Position numbers and translations under genes: made by a program
From: Prochlorothrix sp035286285
Lineage (GTDB): Bacteria > Cyanobacteriota > Cyanobacteriia > Prochlorotrichales > Prochlorotrichaceae
Reading direction: 5' to 3'
Assembly: GCA_035286285.1 (NCBI GenBank)
Contig: JAYKJG010000092.1
Coordinates: 1-14,383, forward strand
Length of the DNA: 14,383 nt
Part shown: in pieces, positions 5,706 through 13,298 of the stretch
How positions within the stretch are numbered: position 1 is the first letter of the stretch
Layout: every line of letters begins with the position of its first letter
The notes under the pieces: generated by a model
The model's input: only the letters and a program-made list of their open reading frames with translations
Told to the model about the DNA's origin: nothing
Database searches by the model: none

Positions 5706-7679
5706 ATGGTCATGAACGATAGAACACCAGGGGAAAGGGGAACTGCTACCCCAGACCCACCGATCGCCCAGCCCAGTTTGATCGCCGCTGGCCTAGGGCC
5801 ATGGGGATTGGTGGGGGTTGGTGGGGGGTTGTTGCTGGCGGGAGTGGGTTTGGGGATGGTGCCGGGATGGGGAGGGGCTGGGGGGACCGGGGTGCCTTGG
5901 GTGGTGCTGGGTGGGGTTGTGGTAACGAGTTGTGGGTTGGGGGCGGTGGGGATTGCCATTGCGCTGTTGAACTGGCGGCAGGTGTCGAACCACTACAACC
6001 AACGCATGGCCCACCTAGAGCAACAGGTCAGCACGACTAACCAAGAACTCTCCCAACAAAACGAAGCCCTGCGCCTTGCCCAGGAAACCTTTACCAAAGC
6101 CTTCCAGGCCAGTCCGGCCCCCATGACCATCACAACTTTGGCCGATGGTCGGCACTTGGAGGTCAATCGGAGCTTTTTGCAGACCACGGGCTACACCCGC
6201 GAAGAGGTGTTGGGGCGAACGGCGCTGGAGTTGAACCTGTGGGTGAATTGGGACGATCGCCAATACTTATTTGAACAACTGTCCCAGCGCAGCACCATCC
6301 AAAACTATGAGTTTCAGTTTCGGACTAAAACGGGGGCAATTCGCACAGCACTGCTGTCTACGGAAATTATTGAACTGGGGAATCAGTCCTGCTTGTTGGC
6401 GATTTCCAATGACATTACCGATCGCAAGCTGGCGGAACAAAACCTGGCGGAAGCCAAGGAAGCTGCCGATCGGGCCAACCAAGCCAAAAGCGATTTTCTC
6501 GCCCGCATGAGCCACGAACTCCGCACTCCCCTCAATGCTATCCTGGGGTTTGCGGCCCTGCTCAAAAACCGGCTGGAGCCTGATCCCCGCCTTGCGGAGG
6601 TCCGCCCTTGGGCTGCTGTGGCTGGCCCTGCCGACCCTTCTCCACCGTCTGATCTCATCGAGTTTGTGGACATCATCAGCAAGAGCGGTAACCATCTGCT
6701 GGTCCTCATTGCTGATCTGTTGGATCTGGCTAAAATTGAAGCGGGTCGCCTGACGATCGATCGCCGCGCGTTTTTTTTGTTGGCCCTGCTTCAGGAGGTG
6801 ATCCAACTGTTGCGCCTGCGGGCCGAGCAGAAGGGTCTTGAGTTACGCCTCTGTACCCAGCAGGGCTTTCCCCGCCAAATTAAAGGGGATGAGAAGAAAT
6901 TACGGCAGGTACTGCTGAATTTGCTGAGCAATGCCGTGAAATTTACGGCCCAGGGGTCTGTGCAGCTTACGGTCAATGCTGTGCGGCAGGAGACACCGGC
7001 GGACCCAGCGGACCCAGGTTGGCACCCCTATCGCCTGGAAGTGGCCGTGTGCGATACCGGCAGCGGCATTGTCCCCCAGGAACTGGCCTCCCTGTTTCAG
7101 CCCTTTACCCAAACGGAAACGGGACGGCAGAGCCAAGAGGGAACGGGGCTAGGCTTGTCTATTAGCCACAAATTTGTGGAATTAATGGGAGGAACCTTGA
7201 TGGTTAACAGTATCCCAGGCCGGGGGACGTGTTTTAGCTTTGGCCTCACCGTAGAGGGCCGAGACGGGGATGAGTTAGAGGTGGAGTTGTTTGCCGATCG
7301 TGGGCTGGGTGAGGGTGAGGGGGGGGCCAGGGGCGATCGGACGGATTTTTCCCCCGATGCTGCGCTACCGGGTTCTACCGTTGCAGTGCCCACGATCGGC
7401 TTGGTCCCCGACGATTCCCTGGCGGGCCTCAGTGCAGCAGGGCTGGGGCGATCGTCCGCTGAACTGCTGGAGGGCTGTTCTTCTGAGTGGTGCCAGCAGC
7501 TTCGCCAAGCGGCCCTAGAGGGGCGAGAACAACGCATCTTAAGCTTAGTCGCGATGATCAGTCCCACTCAGCCTACTTTAGCCCAACTGCTCCGCCAGTG
7601 GACCCATGACTATCGCTTTGACCTGATCATGGCTTTGCTAGAGCAGAACTCAACCCTGATCACCCTAGAGAATCTTTGA
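5706..7679 (+). CDS. PAS-domain membrane sensor histidine kinase
   Basis: This 657-residue kinase has two transmembrane segments (about 31-54 and 62-88) joined by a very short Gly-rich turn, so it has almost no external sensor. A coiled coil follows (about 100-130), then a PAS domain (about 131-240) with the usual LEVNRSFLQTTGY core. The HisKA H-box FLARMSHELRTPLN carries phospho-acceptor His270. The HATPase_c domain shows N box LLNLLSNAVKFT (403-414), G1 DTGSGI (450-455), F box FQPF (464-467) and G2 GTGLGLSIS (479-487). About 20 extra residues rich in Pro and Ala (about 290-315) sit between the HisKA helices. The C-terminus (520-657) has an acidic/glycine linker and a helical tail, with no receiver domain. 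The start has no Shine-Dalgarno site; ATG at 5712 is equally possible. Its partner is probably the next gene, 13 bp downstream. Confidence 0.92.
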   Translation: MVMNDRTPGERGTATPDPPIAQPSLIAAGLGPWGLVGVGGGLLLAGVGLGMVPGWGGAGGTGVPWVVLGGVVVTSCGLGAVGIAIALLNWRQVSNHYNQRMAHLEQQVSTTNQELSQQNEALRLAQETFTKAFQASPAPMTITTLADGRHLEVNRSFLQTTGYTREEVLGRTALELNLWVNWDDRQYLFEQLSQRSTIQNYEFQFRTKTGAIRTALLSTEIIELGNQSCLLAISNDITDRKLAEQNLAEAKEAADRANQAKSDFLARMSHELRTPLNAILGFAALLKNRLEPDPRLAEVRPWAAVAGPADPSPPSDLIEFVDIISKSGNHLLVLIADLLDLAKIEAGRLTIDRRAFFLLALLQEVIQLLRLRAEQKGLELRLCTQQGFPRQIKGDEKKLRQVLLNLLSNAVKFTAQGSVQLTVNAVRQETPADPADPGWHPYRLEVAVCDTGSGIVPQELASLFQPFTQTETGRQSQEGTGLGLSISHKFVELMGGTLMVNSIPGRGTCFSFGLTVEGRDGDELEVELFADRGLGEGEGGARGDRTDFSPDAALPGSTVAVPTIGLVPDDSLAGLSAAGLGRSSAELLEGCSSEWCQQLRQAALEGREQRILSLVAMISPTQPTLAQLLRQWTHDYRFDLIMALLEQNSTLITLENL

Positions 7680-7692
7680 CAACCCAGGATTA

Positions 7693-8769
7693 ATGACCTC
7701 TTTCCCGTGCGAAATTTTAGTAGTGGATGATACGCCCAATAACCTGCGGTTGCTCTCTCAAATTCTGCGGGAGGCAGGTTATGAGGTGCGCAGTGCCCTC
7801 AATGGCAAAATGGCCTTCGCGTCGGTACAAGCTAGCCCGCCCGATCTGATTTTGTTGGATATTCAGATGCCCGGTCTGAATGGCTATGAGTTGTGTCAGC
7901 GACTGCGCCAAACGCCCTTTGGCATGGATATTCCCATTATTTTTATTAGTGCGCTTCAGAACGTTCAAGATCGCGTCAAGGCGTTTGAGGTGGGGGGAGT
8001 GGACTATATCCTCAAGCCTTTTTATCCCCAGGAGGTTTTAGCACGGGTGCAGATCCACCTCACCGTTTCTCAGCAGCAGCGGCACCTGAAGGCCAAGAAC
8101 TTGGAACTGCAACGGGAAGTGGAGCGGCGGCGGCAGGTCGAACTTCTGTTGTATGAAACGAATCAGGAACTCGAACGCCTCTCCAATTTGGATGGTCTGA
8201 CCCAGTTGGCGAACCGGCGACGCTTTGATCGGTATCTGTGGGAAATGTGGCAACTGTTGCAGATTGACCAGGGGTGTTTGTCGCTGATTCTCTGTGATGT
8301 GGACTTTTTCAAGCGCTATAACGATGCCTATGGGCATCCGGCGGGCGATCGCTGCCTGCAACATGTTGCCCAGGCGCTGATCAGCGGTGTCCATCAAGCC
8401 ACGGGGTTGACGGCACGCTATGGCGGTGAGGAGTTTGCGATTATTCTGCCCCATGCTGCGAGCTATGAGGCGCAGATGACGGCGGAACGGATTCGGCATT
8501 TAGTCTGTGGGCTAGAGCTAGAGCACATCAAATCCCCCATTGCGCAATGGGTCACCCTGAGTTTGGGGGTTAGCACCATGGTGCCGGAAGTCCAGATTAG
8601 CCCCCAGCAATTGATCGCCAAGGCGGATGCAGCCCTCTATGCCGCCAAAACCCAAGGCCGCAATCAGGTGGTGGTGTGGACGGCTCAGATTCCCCCTGGG
8701 GGGTATAAGTCCGCCCCCTCCGTCTCTGACGGCTTGCCGGATAGATTAGACGGGGGGCAACAGCCCTAG
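7693..8769 (+). CDS. PleD-like response regulator, REC-GGDEF diguanylate cyclase
   Basis: This 358-residue protein should be phosphorylated by the upstream kinase and make cyclic di-GMP from two GTP. The receiver domain (about 7-123) has acidic residues D12 and D13, phospho-acceptor D56 in LLDIQMPG, switch S86 and K108 in LKPF. A coiled coil (about 125-165) leads to the GGDEF domain (about 166-330). There LDGLTQLANRRRFD, DVDFFKRYND and the active site GGEEF (244-248) are intact, so it should be catalytically active. The RxxD inhibitory site, expected at 235-238, reads QATG, so canonical product inhibition is probably absent. The C-terminal 20 residues are a disordered tail. AGGA lies 5 nt before the ATG, and the gap to the kinase stop is 13 bp, so the two are co-transcribed. 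No terminator is evident downstream. Confidence 0.93.
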   Translation: MTSFPCEILVVDDTPNNLRLLSQILREAGYEVRSALNGKMAFASVQASPPDLILLDIQMPGLNGYELCQRLRQTPFGMDIPIIFISALQNVQDRVKAFEVGGVDYILKPFYPQEVLARVQIHLTVSQQQRHLKAKNLELQREVERRRQVELLLYETNQELERLSNLDGLTQLANRRRFDRYLWEMWQLLQIDQGCLSLILCDVDFFKRYNDAYGHPAGDRCLQHVAQALISGVHQATGLTARYGGEEFAIILPHAASYEAQMTAERIRHLVCGLELEHIKSPIAQWVTLSLGVSTMVPEVQISPQQLIAKADAALYAAKTQGRNQVVVWTAQIPPGGYKSAPSVSDGLPDRLDGGQQP

Positions 8770-8961
8770 GACAGCTTCTCCCCTTGACATCTTTCCGGAC
8801 TGGGTAGAGGGGGGTAGACTATTGATTTAAGACCTTGATCTCCTTATGTCCAACTCCCATGACTTTTGAGGGTTTAGCTCAGGTTTGCGGGCTGTGGGCT
8901 GGTTGATCGTCGGTTTTTTGATTGCCTTTGTGTTCCATTGTTTGCTAAAGCTTGAGTTGAG

Positions 8962-10356
8962 ATGCCACAACACCCTTGGTTTCGTCCGAACTTTCCTCGG
9001 CTACAGTCCCGCTTTGCTGGGGGCTACCTTAGCTCCGTTGTGGGCTGGGGATTGGGCTTGGGCGCTGCCCTTCGATCGGGCTTGAACCCTGCCTTGGACT
9101 TTGGCCTTGTGTCCTCTCTTGCCTCCAGTCTGTCTGTGTTACCTGGGCCGCGCACCCGCTTCTGGAAACGGTTTTGGAGAAGCATCGTGGCGTTTGGGCT
9201 GGCCTTGGCGATGGTGGTTTTGGGTCAGGGTTGGGGGCTGGGCCATTTGCCCGGTGCTGCCGCTGGTTCAGAAATTCGCGGGGTCTGGATGACCAGTAAT
9301 GATATGGATATCATGCTGGACCGGCCCAAGCTGGAAACAGCCTTTGATCAATTGGCGGATCTGAATTTTAACACCCTCTATCCAGTGGTCTGGAACTCTG
9401 GCTATGTACTCTATCCCAGTACAACGGCGCAACAGGAGAATATTCAGCCCTTTATCCGCCGGGGCTTCCAGGATTATGACGTTTTAGAAGAGGTCACGGC
9501 CCAGGCCCACGATCGCGGGCTGCTGGTGGTGCCGTGGTTTGAGTTTGGGTTTATGACTCCGCCCACCTCAGAGTTGGCCCGGAACCATCCGGACTGGGTG
9601 ACCCAAAAGCGCGATGGCACCAAAACTTGGGTGGGGGCAGCCGGGGAAGTGGTCTGGCTCAACCCCTTTAAGCAGGAGGTGCAGCAGTTTTTGTTGAACC
9701 TGGTGGCGGAGGTGCTTAATCAGTACGATGTGGATGGGATTCAGTTTGATGACCACATCAGTTTGCCGGTGGAGTTTGGCTACGATCGCTACACCCGCAC
9801 CCTCTACAACCAAGAAACGGGCCGCGCGGCTCCCAATAATCCCCGCGATCCGGCTTGGATGGCATGGCGGGCCAATAAGATTACCCATTTTGTTGCCAAG
9901 CTGAAGCAGGTGGTGGAGGCGAAGAAGCCCGGAGCGATTTTGTCGATCGCCCCCAATCCCTACGACACGGCCTATAACAGTTATCTTCAGGACTGGGTAA
10001 CGTGGGTGAATCGGGATTTGGTGGATGAAATTATCATCCAGGTCTATCGCCATGAAATGAGTGCCTTTACCAACCAGTTGAGTCGGCCTGAGGTCCAAGC
10101 AACGCGCCGCAAGATTCCGACGGGGGTTGGGGTGTTGACGGGTCTGCGGACGAAGCCGGTGCCGATCGGGTTTATCCAACAAAAGGTCCAAGCGGCCCGT
10201 GGCCAAGGCTTGGGAGTCTCATTTTTCTACTATGAGAGTCTCTGGGAGGCGGTGGATGAGCCGTTGGAGGAGCGTTTGGCGGGGTTACGGTTGTTGTTCC
10301 CGTGGCCTGCCCAGCGGTTGGCGTTGCGCGATCGCGGCATCTGGCAAAGTTTCTAA
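8962..10356 (+). CDS. Exported glycoside-hydrolase-like protein (GHL10, DUF187/YngK type)
   Basis: This 464-residue protein matches the glycoside hydrolase-like GHL10 family (PF02638-type TIM barrel). The domain starts at EIRGVWMTSND (104-114). It continues with LNFNTLYPVVWNSG (134-147), GLLVVPWFEFG (186-196), WLNPFKQEV (232-240) and the likely active-site strand DGIQFDDH (258-265), then LSIAPNPYD (327-335). A hydrophobic stretch at about 74-100, preceded by RTRFWKRFWR, looks like a signal peptide or anchor, placing the barrel outside the cytoplasm, probably acting on cell-wall or envelope glycans. The substrate is unknown. An in-frame TGA at 8953 leaves ATG 8962 as the only ATG, but the first 58 residues look unlike the family. 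GTG at 9136 (codon 59) would give a more typical signal peptide; neither has a good Shine-Dalgarno site. The stop overlaps the moaA stop. Confidence 0.88.
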   Translation: MPQHPWFRPNFPRLQSRFAGGYLSSVVGWGLGLGAALRSGLNPALDFGLVSSLASSLSVLPGPRTRFWKRFWRSIVAFGLALAMVVLGQGWGLGHLPGAAAGSEIRGVWMTSNDMDIMLDRPKLETAFDQLADLNFNTLYPVVWNSGYVLYPSTTAQQENIQPFIRRGFQDYDVLEEVTAQAHDRGLLVVPWFEFGFMTPPTSELARNHPDWVTQKRDGTKTWVGAAGEVVWLNPFKQEVQQFLLNLVAEVLNQYDVDGIQFDDHISLPVEFGYDRYTRTLYNQETGRAAPNNPRDPAWMAWRANKITHFVAKLKQVVEAKKPGAILSIAPNPYDTAYNSYLQDWVTWVNRDLVDEIIIQVYRHEMSAFTNQLSRPEVQATRRKIPTGVGVLTGLRTKPVPIGFIQQKVQAARGQGLGVSFFYYESLWEAVDEPLEERLAGLRLLFPWPAQRLALRDRGIWQSF

Positions 10357-11342
10357 CCGCCAATCTGGGACATGGTGCGGTGATAGGCTCCGGTCGCTCC
10401 GGTTTCGCGCTGCTTAAAGTTGATCTCAGGCTTGAGGGTGAGCAAATCCTGCACCCGATCGCGAAGGGTTGGAGTCGAGACCCCTTCCCGGAGCGCCGTC
10501 CTGAGATCAAGTTGGCCCGTTTCATTGAGCAAACAGGGCCGCAGCCAACCATCTGCCGAGAGCCGCATTCGGTTACAGCGATCGCAGAAACACTCGGACA
10601 TTTGGCTAATAAAGCCCACCGTTCCTAACGCTCCTGGAATTTGGAAGACATCCGCCGGACCTGCGCCGGTGACCTGCCCGGTTGTGATGCCCCAGCGATC
10701 GGCAATTTGCTGGCGAATCTGGGCGGAGTCCACCCAGCCGCGATCGCTGAATAAATCCCCGTTGCCGATCGGCATAAACTCAATAAAGCGCACATGCCAG
10801 CGGCGATCGCGGCTCAACGCCGCCAAATCCAGCACCTCCCCGTCATTGATGCCCGGAATCACCACCACATTCAACTTCAGCGGGTCAAACCCCACCGCGT
10901 GAGCCGCTTGGATACCGGCCCAAACCTCCGGCCAGCGCGATCGGCCCCCGCCAGTCCCGATGATTTGGTCAAAGACCTCCGGCTGGAGCGAGTCGAGGCT
11001 AATATTGATGCGCCGCAGTCCGGCCCGGTAGAGGGGGGCTGCGAGGTCAGCCAGATGGAAGCCATTGGTGGTGAGGGCTAGATCCTCAACCTCCGGCAGA
11101 TCCGTAAGCTGGTCCACCAGATCGACTAATCCGGGCCGTAGTAGCGGTTCCCCCCCCGTCAGCCGGAAGCGCCGAAACCCCAGGGGGATAAACACCTCCC
11201 GCACTAAGGTCAGAATCTCCGGGATCGTCAGCCAATCCTGGCGCAGGGCATAGGCGAGATCTTCCCCGTCTGGAACGCAGTAGAGGCAGCGGAAGTTACA
11301 GCGATCGAGGAGGCTAATGCGGAGATAGTCAATGGTAGGCAT
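10353..11342 (-). CDS. moaA: GTP 3',8-cyclase MoaA (molybdenum cofactor biosynthesis)
   Basis: MoaA is a radical SAM enzyme that, together with MoaC, turns GTP into cyclic pyranopterin monophosphate, the first step of molybdenum cofactor synthesis. The 329-residue protein has the N-terminal SAM cluster motif CNFRCLYC (C15, C19, C22). LTGGEPLLRP (61-70) and LALTTNG (88-94) are in the SAM-binding region, and NISLDSL is at 113-119. The C-terminal second-cluster cysteines are in FCDRCNRMRL (C253, C256) and at C270 in LRPCLL. It ends in the conserved Gly-Gly (328-329) needed for activity in this family, so it appears intact. Length is normal. No other moa gene is in the window. No Shine-Dalgarno site is seen. 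The copy-B miniature element ends 47 bp upstream of the ATG, and its end forms TATAAG with the flank. Confidence 0.95.
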   Translation of the reverse strand: MPTIDYLRISLLDRCNFRCLYCVPDGEDLAYALRQDWLTIPEILTLVREVFIPLGFRRFRLTGGEPLLRPGLVDLVDQLTDLPEVEDLALTTNGFHLADLAAPLYRAGLRRINISLDSLQPEVFDQIIGTGGGRSRWPEVWAGIQAAHAVGFDPLKLNVVVIPGINDGEVLDLAALSRDRRWHVRFIEFMPIGNGDLFSDRGWVDSAQIRQQIADRWGITTGQVTGAGPADVFQIPGALGTVGFISQMSECFCDRCNRMRLSADGWLRPCLLNETGQLDLRTALREGVSTPTLRDRVQDLLTLKPEINFKQRETGATGAYHRTMSQIGG

Positions 11343-11389
11343 AGGGCTGACAAGGGTTAGGCGGCAGAAGGGGGACGATCGGGGGACTT

Positions 11390-11529
11390 ATACCAAATCC
11401 GACTAATCTCGATTCGTCTTGGTAGGGGCAATCCCCCCGTGGTTGCCCCTGTATTTGGCGGTCAGAGGGTCGGCACAGGGGCACGACCCCTACCCGTTTA
11501 TTCTGTTTCAGGCTCAACGGATTTGGTAT
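11390..11529 (-). mobile_element. MITE-like 140-bp element, copy B (inverted relative to copy A)
   Basis: This is the reverse complement of the element at 51-190, with the same 12-bp terminal inverted repeats (ATACCAAATCCG at 11390-11401, CGGATTTGGTAT at 11518-11529) and the same length. The copies differ by a transition near each end and a short shuffled stretch in the middle (GACCAG versus TGACCG). It sits between moaA and the par operon terminator. On the minus strand its last bases plus the flank read TATAAG, a possible -10 box 46 bp before moaA, with no good -35 partner. It encodes nothing. Confidence 0.8.
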
Positions 11530-11540
11530 TAATAGACAGT

Positions 11541-11563
11541 ATGCAGAAAAATCCAGTCTGCAT
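11541..11563. repeat. Short inverted repeat next to the par terminator
   Basis: ATGCAGA (11541-11547) and TCTGCAT (11557-11563) form a perfect 7-bp stem with a 9-nt loop, immediately beyond the T-tract of the par operon terminator. It could reinforce termination or be a protein site; there is no other evidence. Confidence 0.35.
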
Positions 11564-11591
11564 CAAAAAAGCCTCCGTGGGTGGCGGAGGC
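11564..11591 (-). terminator. Rho-independent terminator of the par operon
   Basis: Read on the minus strand, GCCTCCG (11591-11585) pairs perfectly with CGGAGGC (11577-11571) around a 7-nt loop and is followed by TTTTTT (11570-11565). It lies 61 nt beyond the stop codon of the last par-operon gene. This is the clearest intrinsic terminator in the window and marks the operon end. Confidence 0.88.
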
Positions 11592-11652
11592 ATCTCAGGG
11601 GCCATTTCAGGTTGGACGGGCTACATCACGAGGAGACCCCGGCAGCGATGAA

Positions 11653-12087
11653 CTAGGTGCCCGGTTTTTTGACGTTGTAGTCTTCGTGGGAGAGGACTTT
11701 GTGGGGTTGAATGCCCTCATCGCCATCCCAGCACAGCAAACGGTAGTCATGGCCGAGGGGGATGCTAATCCAGCGGCGATCGTGGTTTAAACGTTTGCCC
11801 TTGAACTGGTGGTAATCCTGTCCGGATTCCAATATCTCCAGTACTCGTCTCGCCTTCTTAACAATCGGGCGGGGCAGGCCCCTAAGATCCACTGCGTCAT
11901 TTTCAAAGGTTGCATTCCAGGCATCTTTCTTCTCCTTTTCTTGTGCCCGTGCTTCGGCTTTGGCTTGGCGTTGGGCTTCTTCTTGGGCACAGGTATGGCA
12001 AAACTGACCGAATCCCCGGTGCCCACAGGGAAAGGTCTTGCGTCTTTTGGGCATGGCAGGAAGAGGGTGGATGGTGACCTTTTCCAT
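11653..12087 (-). CDS. Small protein: zinc knuckle plus RelE/ParE-like C-terminal half
   Basis: The protein has 144 residues from ATG 12087, or 133 from ATG 12054 (residue 12), whose start MPKRRKTFPCGH looks like the usual beginning of this cyanobacterial family. Neither start has a clear Shine-Dalgarno site. The N-terminus carries a compact CxH-x6-CxxC zinc-binding pattern (C21, H23, C30, C33), then a charged Ala/Glu/Lys helix (about 34-56). The C-terminal half resembles RelE/ParE-type toxins: a helix LPRPIVKKARRVLEIL (71-86), KGKRL (96-100), strand RRWISIPLGHDYRLLCW (104-120) and the closing HKVLSHEDYN (129-138). The zinc motif is seen directly; the RelE-like fold is inference, and nuclease activity is not shown. 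It is the last gene of the par operon, 106 bp after parB, so it may serve partition, plasmid or stress biology. The frame is open further upstream, but that part overlaps parB and is spurious. Confidence 0.75.
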   Translation of the reverse strand: MEKVTIHPLPAMPKRRKTFPCGHRGFGQFCHTCAQEEAQRQAKAEARAQEKEKKDAWNATFENDAVDLRGLPRPIVKKARRVLEILESGQDYHQFKGKRLNHDRRWISIPLGHDYRLLCWDGDEGIQPHKVLSHEDYNVKKPGT

Positions 12088-12193
12088 TGTACTATTGCGC
12101 TGCCTGTCCCTGGGTTGAATTGCTGGTTTGCGGGGGGTGTGGGGGGTTGTGGGGAGTTTTAGGAGGGCTTTAGGGGGTTGCTCGATCGCCCGG

Positions 12194-13207
12194 TTACAGG
12201 TCTGGGTCTGGGTCTGCTGTGGCGAGATCCTCCAGGAGTTTGACCAGCTTTTCCACCTGCTTTTTTCGCTGGGGATCGGTCCAAATCGGCGATCGCTTGA
12301 CTTGGCGAAAGGCTTGGTCGGCTCGCTGCTTGAGGCTGGGGCTGGATTTGGGCGGGGACTTTTCGGGCTGGGGGAGGGCTTGGATGGCGGCTTTGATTTG
12401 GGCGAGGGACCAGTGCTGGGCAATGGCGCGATCGAGGATGGATTGGCGCTGTTCGGGGTCTTTAAGGCGGGCGATCGCCTGGGCCTTGGTATAGGCCAGT
12501 TGACCCGATCGCAGAGCATCCAAAATCTCTGGCGGCAGCTTGAGCAGGGGCAGGCGCGTCGTGGTGAAGGACTCCCAAGAGAGGGTTGCCAAGGCGGCAA
12601 AAACCCCCTGGACCACTTCCCCTTCGGGGCTAATCAAAACGTTTTGATTAGAGTTGCCGATCGTCTCATTGCGCATCCGATACAGCAGCGCCACCACGGC
12701 ATCGGGGCTGAGATCCAACTGCAAGGCTAGGAGCTTTAGAATGCCCTCAGTCTCTTCCACTGGGTTGAGATCCTCCCGTTGCAAGTTCTCAATCAAAGCC
12801 ACCGACCTGGCCTCATCCTCCGACAGATCCCGAATCACCACGGGCACCTCTGCAAGGTCCAAGCTCCGGGCCGCTCGCAAGCGACGCTCTCCGGCTACTA
12901 ACTCATAGCCCCCGCCCCCCGCCTCACTGCGGGGCCGCACCAGGAGCGGCTCTAGAATGCCGTGGTTTTGGATGGATTGCGCCAGTTGCGCCAGTTTGTC
13001 GGGGTCAAAGTAGCGGCGGGGCTGCTCTGGGGGCAGGTGAATTTCGCTGAGGGGCAGGGTGCGAGGGGATGCTGGGTTGGGGTCAGCGGCGGGGGGGCTG
13101 GGGTCGGCGCTGGGAGCGGCGGGGGTTGGAGAGGGGGCTGTTCCCAGTAGTGCCGCAATGCCCCGAAGCTGGCTACTGTAGGGTTGGTCTTTCTTACGGG
13201 TGCTCAT
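12194..13207 (-). CDS. parB: ParB/Spo0J-family chromosome partition protein
   Basis: ParB is a CTP-dependent DNA clamp that loads at parS and is moved by ParA. The 337-residue protein starts with a basic, Ala/Pro-rich flexible region (1-50), where ParB proteins contact ParA. The N-terminal ParB/Srx domain follows: LPLSEIHLPPEQPRRYF (51-67), the CTP-binding motif GERRLRAA (106-113) and ENLQREDLNPVE (140-151). The helix-turn-helix region is atypical: between LDLSPDAVVALLYRM (164-178) and LPLLKLPPEIL (219-229) lie about 30 extra residues (NSNQNVLISPEGEVVQGVF...), a form I associate with one cyanobacterial ParB branch. YTKAQAIARLKD (239-250) closes it. The tail (about 286-330) is basic and helical, probably the dimerisation part. 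AGGAG (13218-13222) lies 10 nt before the ATG. parA is 91 bp upstream in the same operon. No canonical parS was seen nearby. Confidence 0.92.
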   Translation of the reverse strand: MSTRKKDQPYSSQLRGIAALLGTAPSPTPAAPSADPSPPAADPNPASPRTLPLSEIHLPPEQPRRYFDPDKLAQLAQSIQNHGILEPLLVRPRSEAGGGGYELVAGERRLRAARSLDLAEVPVVIRDLSEDEARSVALIENLQREDLNPVEETEGILKLLALQLDLSPDAVVALLYRMRNETIGNSNQNVLISPEGEVVQGVFAALATLSWESFTTTRLPLLKLPPEILDALRSGQLAYTKAQAIARLKDPEQRQSILDRAIAQHWSLAQIKAAIQALPQPEKSPPKSSPSLKQRADQAFRQVKRSPIWTDPQRKKQVEKLVKLLEDLATADPDPDL

Positions 13208-13246
13208 AGCAAGGGTACTCCTGGGCGGGGTGAGTCGCGTAGGATG

Positions 13247-13275
13247 GGTTAGCAGTCACCTAGCCTAGCCTAACC
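13247..13275. promoter_or_regulatory. Inverted and tandem repeats in the parA-parB gap
   Basis: GGTTAG (13247-13252) and CTAACC (13270-13275) form an inverted repeat spanning the gap between parA and parB. Inside it are three consecutive CCTAG/CCTAG/CCTAA pentamers (13259-13273). It could be an operator or partition site for this ParB branch, or an RNA hairpin separating the two cistrons. Confidence 0.35.
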
Positions 13276-13298
13276 GATCGAGGGGGAAGGCGGCTCAA

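Noticed and set aside
5793..6014. Minus-strand Pro/His-rich ORFs opposite the kinase N-terminus
   Set aside because: They are the complement of G-rich codons for membrane helices of the real kinase gene.
8784..8825. Promoter for the GHL10 gene beginning with TTGACA at 8784
   Set aside because: The -35 hexamer is perfect, but the next -10-like sequence (TAGACT) is about 25 bp away and nothing suitable lies at 16-18 bp.
8885..9085. 66-residue hydrophobic ORF from a TTG start
   Set aside because: It overlaps the GHL10 gene in another frame, has a weak start and no recognisable family. It is kept only as a question about the GHL10 leader.
12088..12600. Upstream extension of the zinc/RelE-like reading frame to a 315-residue protein
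   Set aside because: The extra N-terminal part overlaps parB in another frame, is a Ser/Pro-rich string without domain character, and the family-like start lies at 12087 or 12054.
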